From contig CAVDHB010000068.1 of NCBI GenBank assembly GCA_963608705.1, forward strand, positions 67,379 to 131,378: a stretch of DNA of 64,000 nt, in the 5' to 3' direction. Of this stretch, positions 52,681-61,414 are shown piece after piece. The DNA comes from CAVDHB01 sp963608705. GTDB lineage: Bacteria; Bacteroidota; Bacteroidia; Bacteroidales; Bacteroidaceae. The notes below the pieces were generated by a model. It worked only from the letters and a program-made list of their open reading frames with translations. It did no database searches and was not told the DNA's origin. The first letter of the stretch is position 1. Each line of letters starts with the position of its first letter. The translations under genes and the position numbers were made by a program.

Positions 52681-54048
52681 ATGGTAAATCAAACGCAAGA
52701 GAATAAGGAAAGGCGGGAGCCTCATATCCAAGTGGGCATCCTTCACGCAAAAGAAGTGGAGTTCGAGTTCAACGGTCTGTACGTATGTGGAGACCGGCAG
52801 ATAACGGGCAGACAAAAGGCCACGCTCTTGCCGGACGGGAAGATTCAGTGGGCGGGACAGGTCTTTGAGGAGGTCTTCTTCGAACCCTTGTCGGAGGATT
52901 GCGCGCTCACGCTTTACCACGTGACCATCGGGATTGGCTTCCATTGGGAACGGGAAGAGACGCAAGTCTTCAAGGGAGCGTTACGACTGATAGTCGAGGA
53001 CGGGAAGATTGCGGCGGTCAATGTCTTGCCCGTGGAATGGTATCTGACCAGTGTCATCTCTTCGGAGATGAGTGCGGACGCCGGAGAGGAATACTTGAAA
53101 GCGCATGCGGTCATCTCTCGCAGTTGGGTCATCTCGCAGATGCAGGCACGGGAGGAACATGCGGAGTCAGTGGAAACTGATACCTCTTATAAGGCATCCG
53201 CCGTGGAGAAAGACGGCGTGGTCTTCATAAATCGTTGGTACGGACGCTCGGCGCATACCCGTTTTGATGTGTGTGCCGACGACCATTGTCAGCGGTACCA
53301 GGGTATCACTCGTGAAACCAATCCGGCGGTCGAGGCTGCCATCAAGGCTACAAGAGGCGAGGTGCTGACTTATCAAGGAGCCATCTGCGACGCTCGTTTT
53401 TCTAAAAGTTGCGGTGGGGTGAGCGAGGCTTATGACGCATGTTGGGATGACAAGAGTGTGCCTTATTTGCAGCCGGTGCGTTGTGCGGCAGAAGGCGGCG
53501 ACTTGCCCGATTTGCGGTGCGAGGAAGTGGCGGAACGGTGGATTCGAAGCTCGCCGGAGGCTTTCTGCGCAAGTAAAGACCGCAGGGTGCTTTCCAAAGT
53601 GCTGAATGACTACGACCAAGAGACTCCAGACTTTTACCGATGGAAGGTAAGGCTGTCGCAGGAGGAAATCAGGAAACTGATAATGGAGAAACAGGGACAG
53701 GATGTGGGTGATGTCTTAGACCTTGTTCCACTGGAAAGAGGGGGCTCTGGAAGAATTGTCCGTCTTAAAATACAGGGTACGAAGAAAACGCTGGTCATAG
53801 GGAAAGAGCTGGAAATCAGACGTACGCTGTCTCCTTCGCACTTGCTTAGCTCCGCTTTCGTGGTGGACAAGGAAATCCCCAAAGGCGGTACTGTGCCGGA
53901 GGTGTTTGTGCTGACAGGCGCCGGATGGGGGCATGGCGTGGGATTTTGCCAAATCGGCGGAGCTGTGATGGCGGACAAGGGATATCCCTATAAGGAAATA
54001 TTACTTCATTATTTTAAAGGAGCGGAACTGGAGCGGTGGTATAGATAG
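52681..54048 (+). CDS. SpoIID/LytB-domain protein, putative peptidoglycan-acting enzyme
   Basis: 455 residues from ATG 52681. The SpoIID domain is marked by VISSEMSADAGEEYLKAHA, AVISRSWVISQM, FSKSCGGVSEAYD and GWGHGVGFCQIGGAVMADKG. In Bacillus SpoIID is a lytic transglycosylase acting on denuded glycan strands; in non-sporing Bacteroidales its role is thought to be in wall turnover. No signal peptide is obvious in the first 40 residues, which is odd for a wall enzyme. An MFS permease follows after one base. Confidence 0.87.
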   Translation: MVNQTQENKERREPHIQVGILHAKEVEFEFNGLYVCGDRQITGRQKATLLPDGKIQWAGQVFEEVFFEPLSEDCALTLYHVTIGIGFHWEREETQVFKGALRLIVEDGKIAAVNVLPVEWYLTSVISSEMSADAGEEYLKAHAVISRSWVISQMQAREEHAESVETDTSYKASAVEKDGVVFINRWYGRSAHTRFDVCADDHCQRYQGITRETNPAVEAAIKATRGEVLTYQGAICDARFSKSCGGVSEAYDACWDDKSVPYLQPVRCAAEGGDLPDLRCEEVAERWIRSSPEAFCASKDRRVLSKVLNDYDQETPDFYRWKVRLSQEEIRKLIMEKQGQDVGDVLDLVPLERGGSGRIVRLKIQGTKKTLVIGKELEIRRTLSPSHLLSSAFVVDKEIPKGGTVPEVFVLTGAGWGHGVGFCQIGGAVMADKGYPYKEILLHYFKGAELERWYR

Positions 54049-54049
54049 T

Positions 54050-55327
54050 ATGGACAGGCCAGAGACAAGACATTCGGAGAGGTGGCTGCCGGGGCTGTAC
54101 ATAGCCGACGCGTTGCCTTACGTGGTGCTTAATATCTTGTGCGTGCTGATGTACAAGAGATTGGGGGTGCAGAATGTGGACATTACCTTCTTCACCTCTC
54201 TCTTTTACCTGCCGTTGATAGTGGAGCCGCTGCTGTTTCCTTTCCTCCGTATGATGAAAGGAAGCCGGAAGGGGCTTGTGTGCATACAGGCACTTATCTG
54301 TTTTACGGTGTTCGCCTTGGCGTTCAGCATTACTTCCCGCTATTTTTTCGCATGGAGTCTGTTATGGCTGGGCATAATGTCGGCACTGGCTATCTTGCAT
54401 GGCATAGCGGCGAACAATTATTATGGAACGTCCATTCTTCCGTCCGTGGCGCCGGTGCTGATTCGGCTCCGCTCATTTTCTTTCCGGTTCGTGCTGATAC
54501 TGGCGCAAGGCACTTTCATCATCATGGCCGGAGTGATGGAGGTCTATACCCGGAACGTGCCTAAGGCGTGGACGAACACATTGCTTGCTTTCGGCGTCTT
54601 GTTGGCGGTGGTCACGTTGTCTCATCTTTGCTGGCAGCCTCGTGTGGTCCGTCCGAAAGTGAGTGTGTCGGGGCGTGTCGTCCGTCAGGAGTCGTGGCAG
54701 GCTTTTCGCCAGTTCTTCACCCAGCCGCATTTATGTTCCATCCTCTGTTTCCTGTTCTTCTTTCGCATGACAGAGTCTTTCCTTTGGAAGATAGGGCCGT
54801 TGTTCATGATAGACCCTGCCGTAAAGGGTGGTGCGGATTTGTCGTTGCAGGAAGTGGGGCTGACTTTGGGGACATTGGCGCCTTTGGGAGTGTTCGTGGG
54901 GTTCGCCGCAGGACGTTGGATGTTGGACAGGTTCGTGATGAAACGGTGCTTTCTGCCCTTGACCTTCGCTTTCTTTCTGCAAGGCGTGGCCTACTGGAGT
55001 ATCAGTGAGTTCAGCATACGAGGGTTGATGGCTGTTTCTTCTCTTGTGTGGTTCGGAGAGCTGTGCAAGGGAATGGGATTGGCCTTGTTCTTCCGTTTCT
55101 TCACTCGTTGTATCTGTCGGCGGCACAAGGTGATGAGTTCAGCCATCTGTATGTCCGTCATGTCGTTGGGGCTGTGTGTCTGCACCATCCTGTCGGGGCA
55201 GTTGCAGGAAATCTTCGGCTACGCCAAATATTTCCGTTTCATTCTTCTGTTAGGTATTCTTCCCATGTTGCTGTCCTGGTATATCCTGACAAACGACAAC
55301 TTGTTGGATGCGAAGGAGAAGGACTGA
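54050..55327 (+). CDS. MFS permease, AmpG-like, candidate muropeptide transporter
   Basis: 425 residues, 12 TM segments. GLYIADALPYVVLNILCVLM and LFYLPLIVEPLLFPFLR resemble AmpG-type permeases that import anhydro-muropeptides. Coupling by one base to the SpoIID-domain gene supports a peptidoglycan recycling pair; this is inference. Its stop abuts the stop of the convergent MATE gene with no gap. Confidence 0.75.
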   Translation: MDRPETRHSERWLPGLYIADALPYVVLNILCVLMYKRLGVQNVDITFFTSLFYLPLIVEPLLFPFLRMMKGSRKGLVCIQALICFTVFALAFSITSRYFFAWSLLWLGIMSALAILHGIAANNYYGTSILPSVAPVLIRLRSFSFRFVLILAQGTFIIMAGVMEVYTRNVPKAWTNTLLAFGVLLAVVTLSHLCWQPRVVRPKVSVSGRVVRQESWQAFRQFFTQPHLCSILCFLFFFRMTESFLWKIGPLFMIDPAVKGGADLSLQEVGLTLGTLAPLGVFVGFAAGRWMLDRFVMKRCFLPLTFAFFLQGVAYWSISEFSIRGLMAVSSLVWFGELCKGMGLALFFRFFTRCICRRHKVMSSAICMSVMSLGLCVCTILSGQLQEIFGYAKYFRFILLLGILPMLLSWYILTNDNLLDAKEKD

Positions 55328-56707
55328 CTAATGCAGATAGAGTCGTTTCAAGTGGTGGTACACGTAGATGCAGGTGGGAATCAAAAACAAGTCGGCGGCT
55401 ATCCATGCGGCCGGGTCTGCGTAACACACACCGAGGAAATGGGTGGCGGGTATGAGCCAAAGACTTATCGCACAGCGTGCCACCATCTCGCATACGCCGG
55501 AAGTCATCGCCAATTTGCTGTATCCCATGCCTTGTATGCTATAGCGGAAGATGGTGAGCAATCCTAAGATGGGGTAGAAGTAGAGGGAGATGCGCATATA
55601 AAGCTCGGAGAGGTCCAGTATCTGTGTCTCGTTTGCGTTGACAAACATCAAAGCCATTTCTTTGGTAAAGGGGAAGATGACGAGGAACGTGAAGACGAAA
55701 TAAATCAACATCATCTTGATGGAGGCTTTGATTCCCTTGGCGATACGTTCCACTTTTCTCGCTCCGAGATTCTGGCCGCAGTAAGTGGCCATCGCCACTC
55801 CTATATTCTCAAACACACAAGTGAAGAAATATTTAATACGTAGGGTGACGGTGAACGTGGCCACATAGAGTGTCCCCAAGGCGTTGTTGGCGCTTTGCAG
55901 CATGATGACACCGATACCAGTGATGGAGAACTGAAGCCCCATCGGCACGCCGTTGTTCAGCAATACCTTTATTTTGTCCGCTTGTAACCGGCTTTCTTTT
56001 TTGTCGGGTGTAAGCAAGGGTATCTTCTTCCGCATATAGTAAAAACAGCACAGGCCGGAGAACGCTTGCGAGGTGACAGTGGCGATACCGGCGGCTTCTA
56101 CTCCCATTCTCAGTCCGATAAGGAGCAGCACATCGATGATGATGTTCAGCACGGAAGACATGATGAGGAAGAAAAAAGGAGTCTTGCTGTCGCCTAACGC
56201 TCTCATGAGAGAGGCTAACAGGTTGTAGAAGAACGTGAAAGGAATCCCGATGAAGATGATGAACAAGAACGTCCAGGCGTCTTTGAATATGTCTGGAGGC
56301 GTTTGTACCATTCGCAGTATGGGAGTGCATAGTGTGGTGGTGATAAGCATAATCAGCACTCCGATGATAAGCGACACTTTGATGGCGTTGGCGGCGAAGG
56401 CTCGCATATTGGTATAGTCTTTCGCTCCGAAACGTTGCGCCACGGGAATGCCGAATCCGCAGCAGCAGCCGTTGCAGAATCCCATGATGAGAAACATGAC
56501 GGAAGTACTCGCACCCACGGCGGCAAGGGCTTTCACGCCGAGAAACTGTCCCACGATGGCTGCGTCGATGATGAGGTAGAGTTGTTGCAGCAGATACCCT
56601 CCGATGAGTGGCAGGGCGAACTGGAGGATGTGACGGGCCGGGGAACCCGAGGTCATGTCATTGATAGTGATGCTCTTTTGTGCGGTTTTGCTGGTTTGGT
56701 TCATCAT
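55328..56707 (-). CDS. MATE-family multidrug/antiport exporter
   Basis: 459 residues, 12 TM segments. SPARHILQFALPLIGGYLLQ, LIIDAAIVGQFLGVKALAAV and the internal duplicate half are typical MATE features. Exports cationic compounds using Na+ or H+. Stop is immediately adjacent to the convergent permease stop; four bases after the 613-aa gene stop, so possibly co-transcribed with it. Confidence 0.92.
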   Translation of the reverse strand: MMNQTSKTAQKSITINDMTSGSPARHILQFALPLIGGYLLQQLYLIIDAAIVGQFLGVKALAAVGASTSVMFLIMGFCNGCCCGFGIPVAQRFGAKDYTNMRAFAANAIKVSLIIGVLIMLITTTLCTPILRMVQTPPDIFKDAWTFLFIIFIGIPFTFFYNLLASLMRALGDSKTPFFFLIMSSVLNIIIDVLLLIGLRMGVEAAGIATVTSQAFSGLCCFYYMRKKIPLLTPDKKESRLQADKIKVLLNNGVPMGLQFSITGIGVIMLQSANNALGTLYVATFTVTLRIKYFFTCVFENIGVAMATYCGQNLGARKVERIAKGIKASIKMMLIYFVFTFLVIFPFTKEMALMFVNANETQILDLSELYMRISLYFYPILGLLTIFRYSIQGMGYSKLAMTSGVCEMVARCAISLWLIPATHFLGVCYADPAAWIAADLFLIPTCIYVYHHLKRLYLH

Positions 56708-56711
56708 CTTA

Positions 56712-58553
56712 TTATTCAGTCAATATATATCCGAATTGTTTAAGTCGCTTGATTACGTCGGCCACAGATTTCTTCTCGATTAAGAGAATGTAACCTTCGG
56801 CTCGAAGCATATGGCTTTTCAGAAACTCGTCTGTCACGAGCAGTCGTATCAGCTCCTTGTCGTCTTTATTCACCTTGTACAGGGTGTAACGGGTCTGCAG
56901 AATCCTTGTCAGCGGGTTGCATTTGCTGATGAGCGAGGTGAAGAACTCATTCCACACTTCGGGCATGTCTTTCCCGGCGATACAGGCGAAACTGTTTATC
57001 TTTCCCTTTAAGTCCGCTTCGTTGACGCAGTTTCTCAGCATACTGTACTCGGATACTTTATAGCGGTTTTGTCCCACGGGAACAGCTATGTCGTCAAGTA
57101 TGGCCTTGTACGGGTTTTCCTCTCCGAGTACTCTTAGGAAAAGATGTGCCGTGTCCAGTTCGTAGTATTTCTTTTGCGTCAGACTCACAGGCTTATAGTC
57201 CGAGGTCTTATCCGTCACGAAACTTCCGAAAGCGGTCAGGCGGACATACCGTAAAGAATCCACGTAGGAGACATCCAATTTTTGGGGGTCGGTAAAGGCT
57301 ATGTCCAGTGCGCCCAAGGCGTTGAGGACAAACAATATCGTCTTCAGGAAAGGCACGAAAAGTTCATTCATGCACTCTTCATATTCGCAATCCTCTTCCG
57401 TTTTCTTGTTCTGTATGTCCAGTCGTAAAAACTCATCGGGATTGTAGAAAGTAAAGAAGTTATAGTCGTGTTTGAGACTTTTCATCTTAAGGATAATATC
57501 CTCCACGGACAACCATCCGTCGGAGCATTCGCCAAGGACTTCCAGTAGGGTATTTCCTATGTGGGAAAGGTCATTGTTTTTAGGCTGTCTTAGTCCTTTC
57601 AGATGGGGCAGTATAGAGGGAAGCATTGTGTCTGCATAGAGAAGGAACTCTTTCACTGCGTTCTTTATATGCATGGGGATGGAACAAGAGCCAATGTCAT
57701 ATCCTCCTTCAAAGTAATTTAACAGCGGCAGCAACAGGAAGGCGGAATGCAACGAGGTCTGCTCCGGATAAGAGGACTGAGGAAAATACTCTTGTATCTC
57801 CAGTTGCTTCTTGGCTATGTTTAGATGGGCCTTGAGGAGCTTCCCGGTTTTACTCAATGCCAGTTTCTGTGCCTTGAACAGTGTTTGAATGGTCATGAAC
57901 AGAGGGAAGATGCGCTGCTCCGAGTCTGTCACCACGTGCAGTTTCCCGGACGGCAACTCTTGCGGGGAGATAGGTTGGGACGCTTGCGGATGGAAATAGG
58001 AGAAAGCGACCGGACGTATTATAGCTGGGAAAACGGAGAAAAATTTTTTGTGGCCGAGTTTGTAGTTTTCTACATACAGGTTGGAGAAAAGCCACAATGC
58101 CTTGTCTATGTCTTTAAAATTGTAATAATAGCTCCAGAAGTAATCACTTTTGTAGAATTTGCGTCCAGTGATACGTGCAAAAGTCTTTTCACTGATTATT
58201 CCGTAATCTGCGATGAATTTCCAAACTTGCTTGTCCTTGTCTGGCAATGCGTCGATGTACACAATCAGGTTCCTGTTGTCGGCCATGAAGAAGGCAAGCA
58301 GGGAAACATAGATTCTCTTGGGCTTGTTTCCGCTGAATGTGAGATAGGCATTCACCGGACGGCATTCGCAAAGAGGTTTGTTTCCCTCCTTGTCGTTGTA
58401 AGACAAGGGAACCGTTTTTAATAGGGAGGCAAATGGTTCACATAAGATTTTCAGTTGGTCTATTGTGAAATTCTGGTATTGGTCTTTATAGCGTTTAAAC
58501 AGTTGTTTGTCAACTGCATATAGTGTCCTCTTTTGTGTGTTCTTAGTTGCCAT
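56712..58553 (-). CDS. Uncharacterised protein coupled to SNF2 helicase, possibly helicase-associated
   Basis: 613 residues, no signal peptide or TM. Mostly helical, with two or more possible winged-helix segments (FIADYGIISEKTFARITG, ECSDGWLSVEDIILKMKSL). The C-terminal ~70 residues (ILQTRYTLYKVNKDDKELIR ... LKQFGYILTE) recall the XPB/Ssl2 N-terminal-like domain of helicase-associated proteins. Six bases separate it from the SNF2 gene, so the two are co-translated and probably form a complex. Function unknown; a chromatin-remodelling-like, transcription-recycling or defence role would all fit. Confidence 0.6.
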   Translation of the reverse strand: MATKNTQKRTLYAVDKQLFKRYKDQYQNFTIDQLKILCEPFASLLKTVPLSYNDKEGNKPLCECRPVNAYLTFSGNKPKRIYVSLLAFFMADNRNLIVYIDALPDKDKQVWKFIADYGIISEKTFARITGRKFYKSDYFWSYYYNFKDIDKALWLFSNLYVENYKLGHKKFFSVFPAIIRPVAFSYFHPQASQPISPQELPSGKLHVVTDSEQRIFPLFMTIQTLFKAQKLALSKTGKLLKAHLNIAKKQLEIQEYFPQSSYPEQTSLHSAFLLLPLLNYFEGGYDIGSCSIPMHIKNAVKEFLLYADTMLPSILPHLKGLRQPKNNDLSHIGNTLLEVLGECSDGWLSVEDIILKMKSLKHDYNFFTFYNPDEFLRLDIQNKKTEEDCEYEECMNELFVPFLKTILFVLNALGALDIAFTDPQKLDVSYVDSLRYVRLTAFGSFVTDKTSDYKPVSLTQKKYYELDTAHLFLRVLGEENPYKAILDDIAVPVGQNRYKVSEYSMLRNCVNEADLKGKINSFACIAGKDMPEVWNEFFTSLISKCNPLTRILQTRYTLYKVNKDDKELIRLLVTDEFLKSHMLRAEGYILLIEKKSVADVIKRLKQFGYILTE

Positions 58554-58559
58554 TTCTTT

Positions 58560-61337
58560 TTATCCTAAAATGAAACGTATGTCTTCTTCTGTCAGTTGTT
58601 TGGTGGAGGAAGAGTCACTGCTTATCAGCCCGGAAAGCAATTCGGCCTTTTGCTGCTGCAACAGTTGTATCTTCTCTTCAATGGTGCCACGGGTAATCAT
58701 GGAATAGCTCAGCACTTTTGACTTTTGTCCGATACGGTGCAGACGGTTTACGGCTTGCTCTTCGGCAGATTTGTTCCACCACGGTTCCACGATGAAAACG
58801 GTGTCAGCGGCCACTAAGTTCAGACCCACTCCTCCCGTTTTCAGCGTCATGAGGAATACTTTACAGTGGCTGTCATTTTGAAAACGCTCCACAAGGCTCT
58901 GGCGGTCTCTGGTGGAGCCGGTCATGCACACATAGTCTATACCCATGGCATCCAGCTTTTCTCCCACAATCTCAATACCTGCGATGAAGTTGAAGAACAC
59001 CACCACCTTGTGTCCGTTGCTGACAGCCTCGTTCAGGTTATCCATCAGTTGCTCGATTTTTGGTGACTGCAATCGTCCGTCGCTGAGGCTTTCGGGTACG
59101 GAAGCGATGCGGCGGAGTTCACTCAATGCCTGGAACATGATGAACTGCGACTTGTTCACCCCGTCTCGGGCGATGGTGCGTTGTACCTGTTCGTAGAAAT
59201 AGTGCCGCCGTTGCTCGTAGAATTTGGCCTGCTCTGGTTCCATGTCCACGTAGATGGTTTGCTCTATGCGGTCGGGAAGGTCTTTCAGCACTTCCTTTTT
59301 CAGCCTTCGTAGCATGAAGGGGTAAATCTTGGTGCGGAGACTATGGAGTGCGTCTTTGTCATTGTTCTTCTGGATAGGGTAGGTGTATTGATTGTTGAAG
59401 TCTTCCAAAGAGCCGAACATGGCCGGGTTCAGGAATCGGAACAGGGAGTAAAGTTCTGTGAGGTTGTTCTCCACAGGGGTGCCGCTGAGTGCGAATCGGT
59501 GCTTTGAGTGCAGTAGATAGACAGCTTGGGTGACTTGCGCTCCCACATTCTTGATGGCTTGTGACTCATCAAGGATGACCATATTGAATGTCGCTTTGGA
59601 GAAGATTTCCACGTCATTGCGCACCATGGCGTAAGTGGTGAGTATCACTTGGGCTTTCTCCGCTTCGGTAATGTCTCGGTTGGTGGCATAATAGGTGTAG
59701 ACGGAAAGTTGCGGAGCGAAACGCTGCAATTCGTTTTGCCAGTTGAACAACAGGCTCCGGGGCATCACGATAAGCGAGGGTAGTTCCGTGTCCGCTGCGT
59801 GCAGAGCCAGCAGGGAGATGGCTTGCAGGGTCTTTCCTAATCCCATGTCGTCTGCCAAACAGCCTCCAAGGTCGTTTTGGTAGAGATAGTTCATCCACTT
59901 TACGCCTTCCGTCTGATAGGGACGAAGGGAGGCTTTCACCTGTTTGAGGCTCAGACGTTGGCTTTTCAGTTTGCCGAATCCCTCGTAAATAGCTCGGTGA
60001 CGCTTGAAGGCAGTTCCTTCCAGTTGCTCGTTGAGCAGGTCTTCTATGTCTGGCAAGTCGAAGAAAGAGACTTTGAAGTCTTTCTTTCCCTTGTTCTTAT
60101 GGAAAATGCGTTCCAACTTCCGCACGTAGCTGTCGTCAATAAGGGCGCGGTTGCCATCTGACAGCGTGATATAGCGTTGTTTTCGGTATTGTTGCAGGAA
60201 GGTGGCGAGTGAGAATGTCTCTTCTCCTAATGTTACATTGGCGTCTCCTTCGAGAAAGTCGATGCCGGAGCCTAATCTCACTTGTAATGAAGGCTGGACT
60301 GCCTTTACCTTATATTCCTTCAGCTTGTCGGCACCGAGGAGTTGGTAGTCGTGGATAAGTTGCGGCAGCGAGTGGAGCAGGAACGGACCCGCTACTGACT
60401 GGGGGATGATGAAAAGTCCGTCTTCTTCATACACCTCTTTTTTCAGCTTGGCGGGTGCGTAATACGTGATTTGTTTGAGTAGCCGTTCCACGTCATTGTC
60501 TTTCTGGTCGTAAACGATAGGCCGTAGTTGCACTTTATGCTCTGCGGTGACGGTGGCTGTGTATTGTGGAGAGAAACGCTTCAAGAAATCAAAGTCCGTC
60601 CCCGGTACGGTGTGTGTCAGTCGCAGGTAAAGTGCGTTGTCTACATCCACTTTCTCGAATACCAAGGTGGGGATAGCCTCGACCGTTTGGTCAGACCATT
60701 CAACCTCATAATCCTCATAGGCTAATTCGGTGTGCTGTATATAGGAGTAGAAGACAGCGAAAAAGCGTTCCAACAGGTTTTCGGGCAGGGTGGATACGAA
60801 ACAAGGAAGCATCTCATAGTTGCTTCCCAGTGAAGGAATGGGGTAGATGGTGTGATTGACCAAGACGAAGGTGTCGGAAAGAAGATGGAAGTCGGCTGTC
60901 ACTCCGAAATCTCCTTCTACTTTTACCGCTGTGTGAAGCTGCTTGTCTTCTTTCACGATGGTCAATAATGTCTTGGCTTGATTGGTGGAAACAGTAAGGA
61001 GTGTACCGTCTTCTCCCCTCAGATTCTTGCAATGCCACAGCTCGTACATCAAAAAAGGATAGTCTCGCAGATGGATTCTCTCAGGCTCGTCATCCCATGC
61101 TATTTTCATGGCAGTTTCTTCACGTATTTTGTCCAGTGTCTGAAGTGTGGCGAGTTCATGTCCTCCGTAGAGACGGTGGTCAGGATGTATTTCGTGTCCT
61201 TGTTCGTCCACTACGGAGACGAACGCTCCCTTTTTATCAAACGCTATCTGGAAGAAACATTGTGTGGGTGTTCCTTTATACTTGTTTCCTTCCTTCAACG
61301 CTTTGGAAAACAACGGAAGAAACTCATTTGTGTTCAT
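58560..61337 (-). CDS. SNF2-family DNA translocase/helicase
   Basis: 925 residues. The first ~450 residues are an uncharacterised N-terminal region; then the SNF2 ATPase: Walker A ADDMGLGKTLQAI (about 495), DESQ box VILDESQAIKNVG (about 590), SGTPVENNLTEL, and helicase C motifs VFFNFIAGIEI, TGGVGLNLV and VNRLHRIGQ (about 866). SNF2 proteins move along double-stranded DNA without unwinding it and strip or remodel bound proteins. Paired with the 613-aa gene. No methyltransferase or restriction gene adjoins, so a restriction system such as DISARM is not supported. Confidence 0.92.
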   Translation of the reverse strand: MNTNEFLPLFSKALKEGNKYKGTPTQCFFQIAFDKKGAFVSVVDEQGHEIHPDHRLYGGHELATLQTLDKIREETAMKIAWDDEPERIHLRDYPFLMYELWHCKNLRGEDGTLLTVSTNQAKTLLTIVKEDKQLHTAVKVEGDFGVTADFHLLSDTFVLVNHTIYPIPSLGSNYEMLPCFVSTLPENLLERFFAVFYSYIQHTELAYEDYEVEWSDQTVEAIPTLVFEKVDVDNALYLRLTHTVPGTDFDFLKRFSPQYTATVTAEHKVQLRPIVYDQKDNDVERLLKQITYYAPAKLKKEVYEEDGLFIIPQSVAGPFLLHSLPQLIHDYQLLGADKLKEYKVKAVQPSLQVRLGSGIDFLEGDANVTLGEETFSLATFLQQYRKQRYITLSDGNRALIDDSYVRKLERIFHKNKGKKDFKVSFFDLPDIEDLLNEQLEGTAFKRHRAIYEGFGKLKSQRLSLKQVKASLRPYQTEGVKWMNYLYQNDLGGCLADDMGLGKTLQAISLLALHAADTELPSLIVMPRSLLFNWQNELQRFAPQLSVYTYYATNRDITEAEKAQVILTTYAMVRNDVEIFSKATFNMVILDESQAIKNVGAQVTQAVYLLHSKHRFALSGTPVENNLTELYSLFRFLNPAMFGSLEDFNNQYTYPIQKNNDKDALHSLRTKIYPFMLRRLKKEVLKDLPDRIEQTIYVDMEPEQAKFYEQRRHYFYEQVQRTIARDGVNKSQFIMFQALSELRRIASVPESLSDGRLQSPKIEQLMDNLNEAVSNGHKVVVFFNFIAGIEIVGEKLDAMGIDYVCMTGSTRDRQSLVERFQNDSHCKVFLMTLKTGGVGLNLVAADTVFIVEPWWNKSAEEQAVNRLHRIGQKSKVLSYSMITRGTIEEKIQLLQQQKAELLSGLISSDSSSTKQLTEEDIRFILG

Positions 61338-61414
61338 GTGTCCAATTCTTTTTCGTGATTATTTCGATGACAGTCCAGAGACTGCCTTCTCAGTTGAGGA
61401 ATGTCTGTTTTGAA

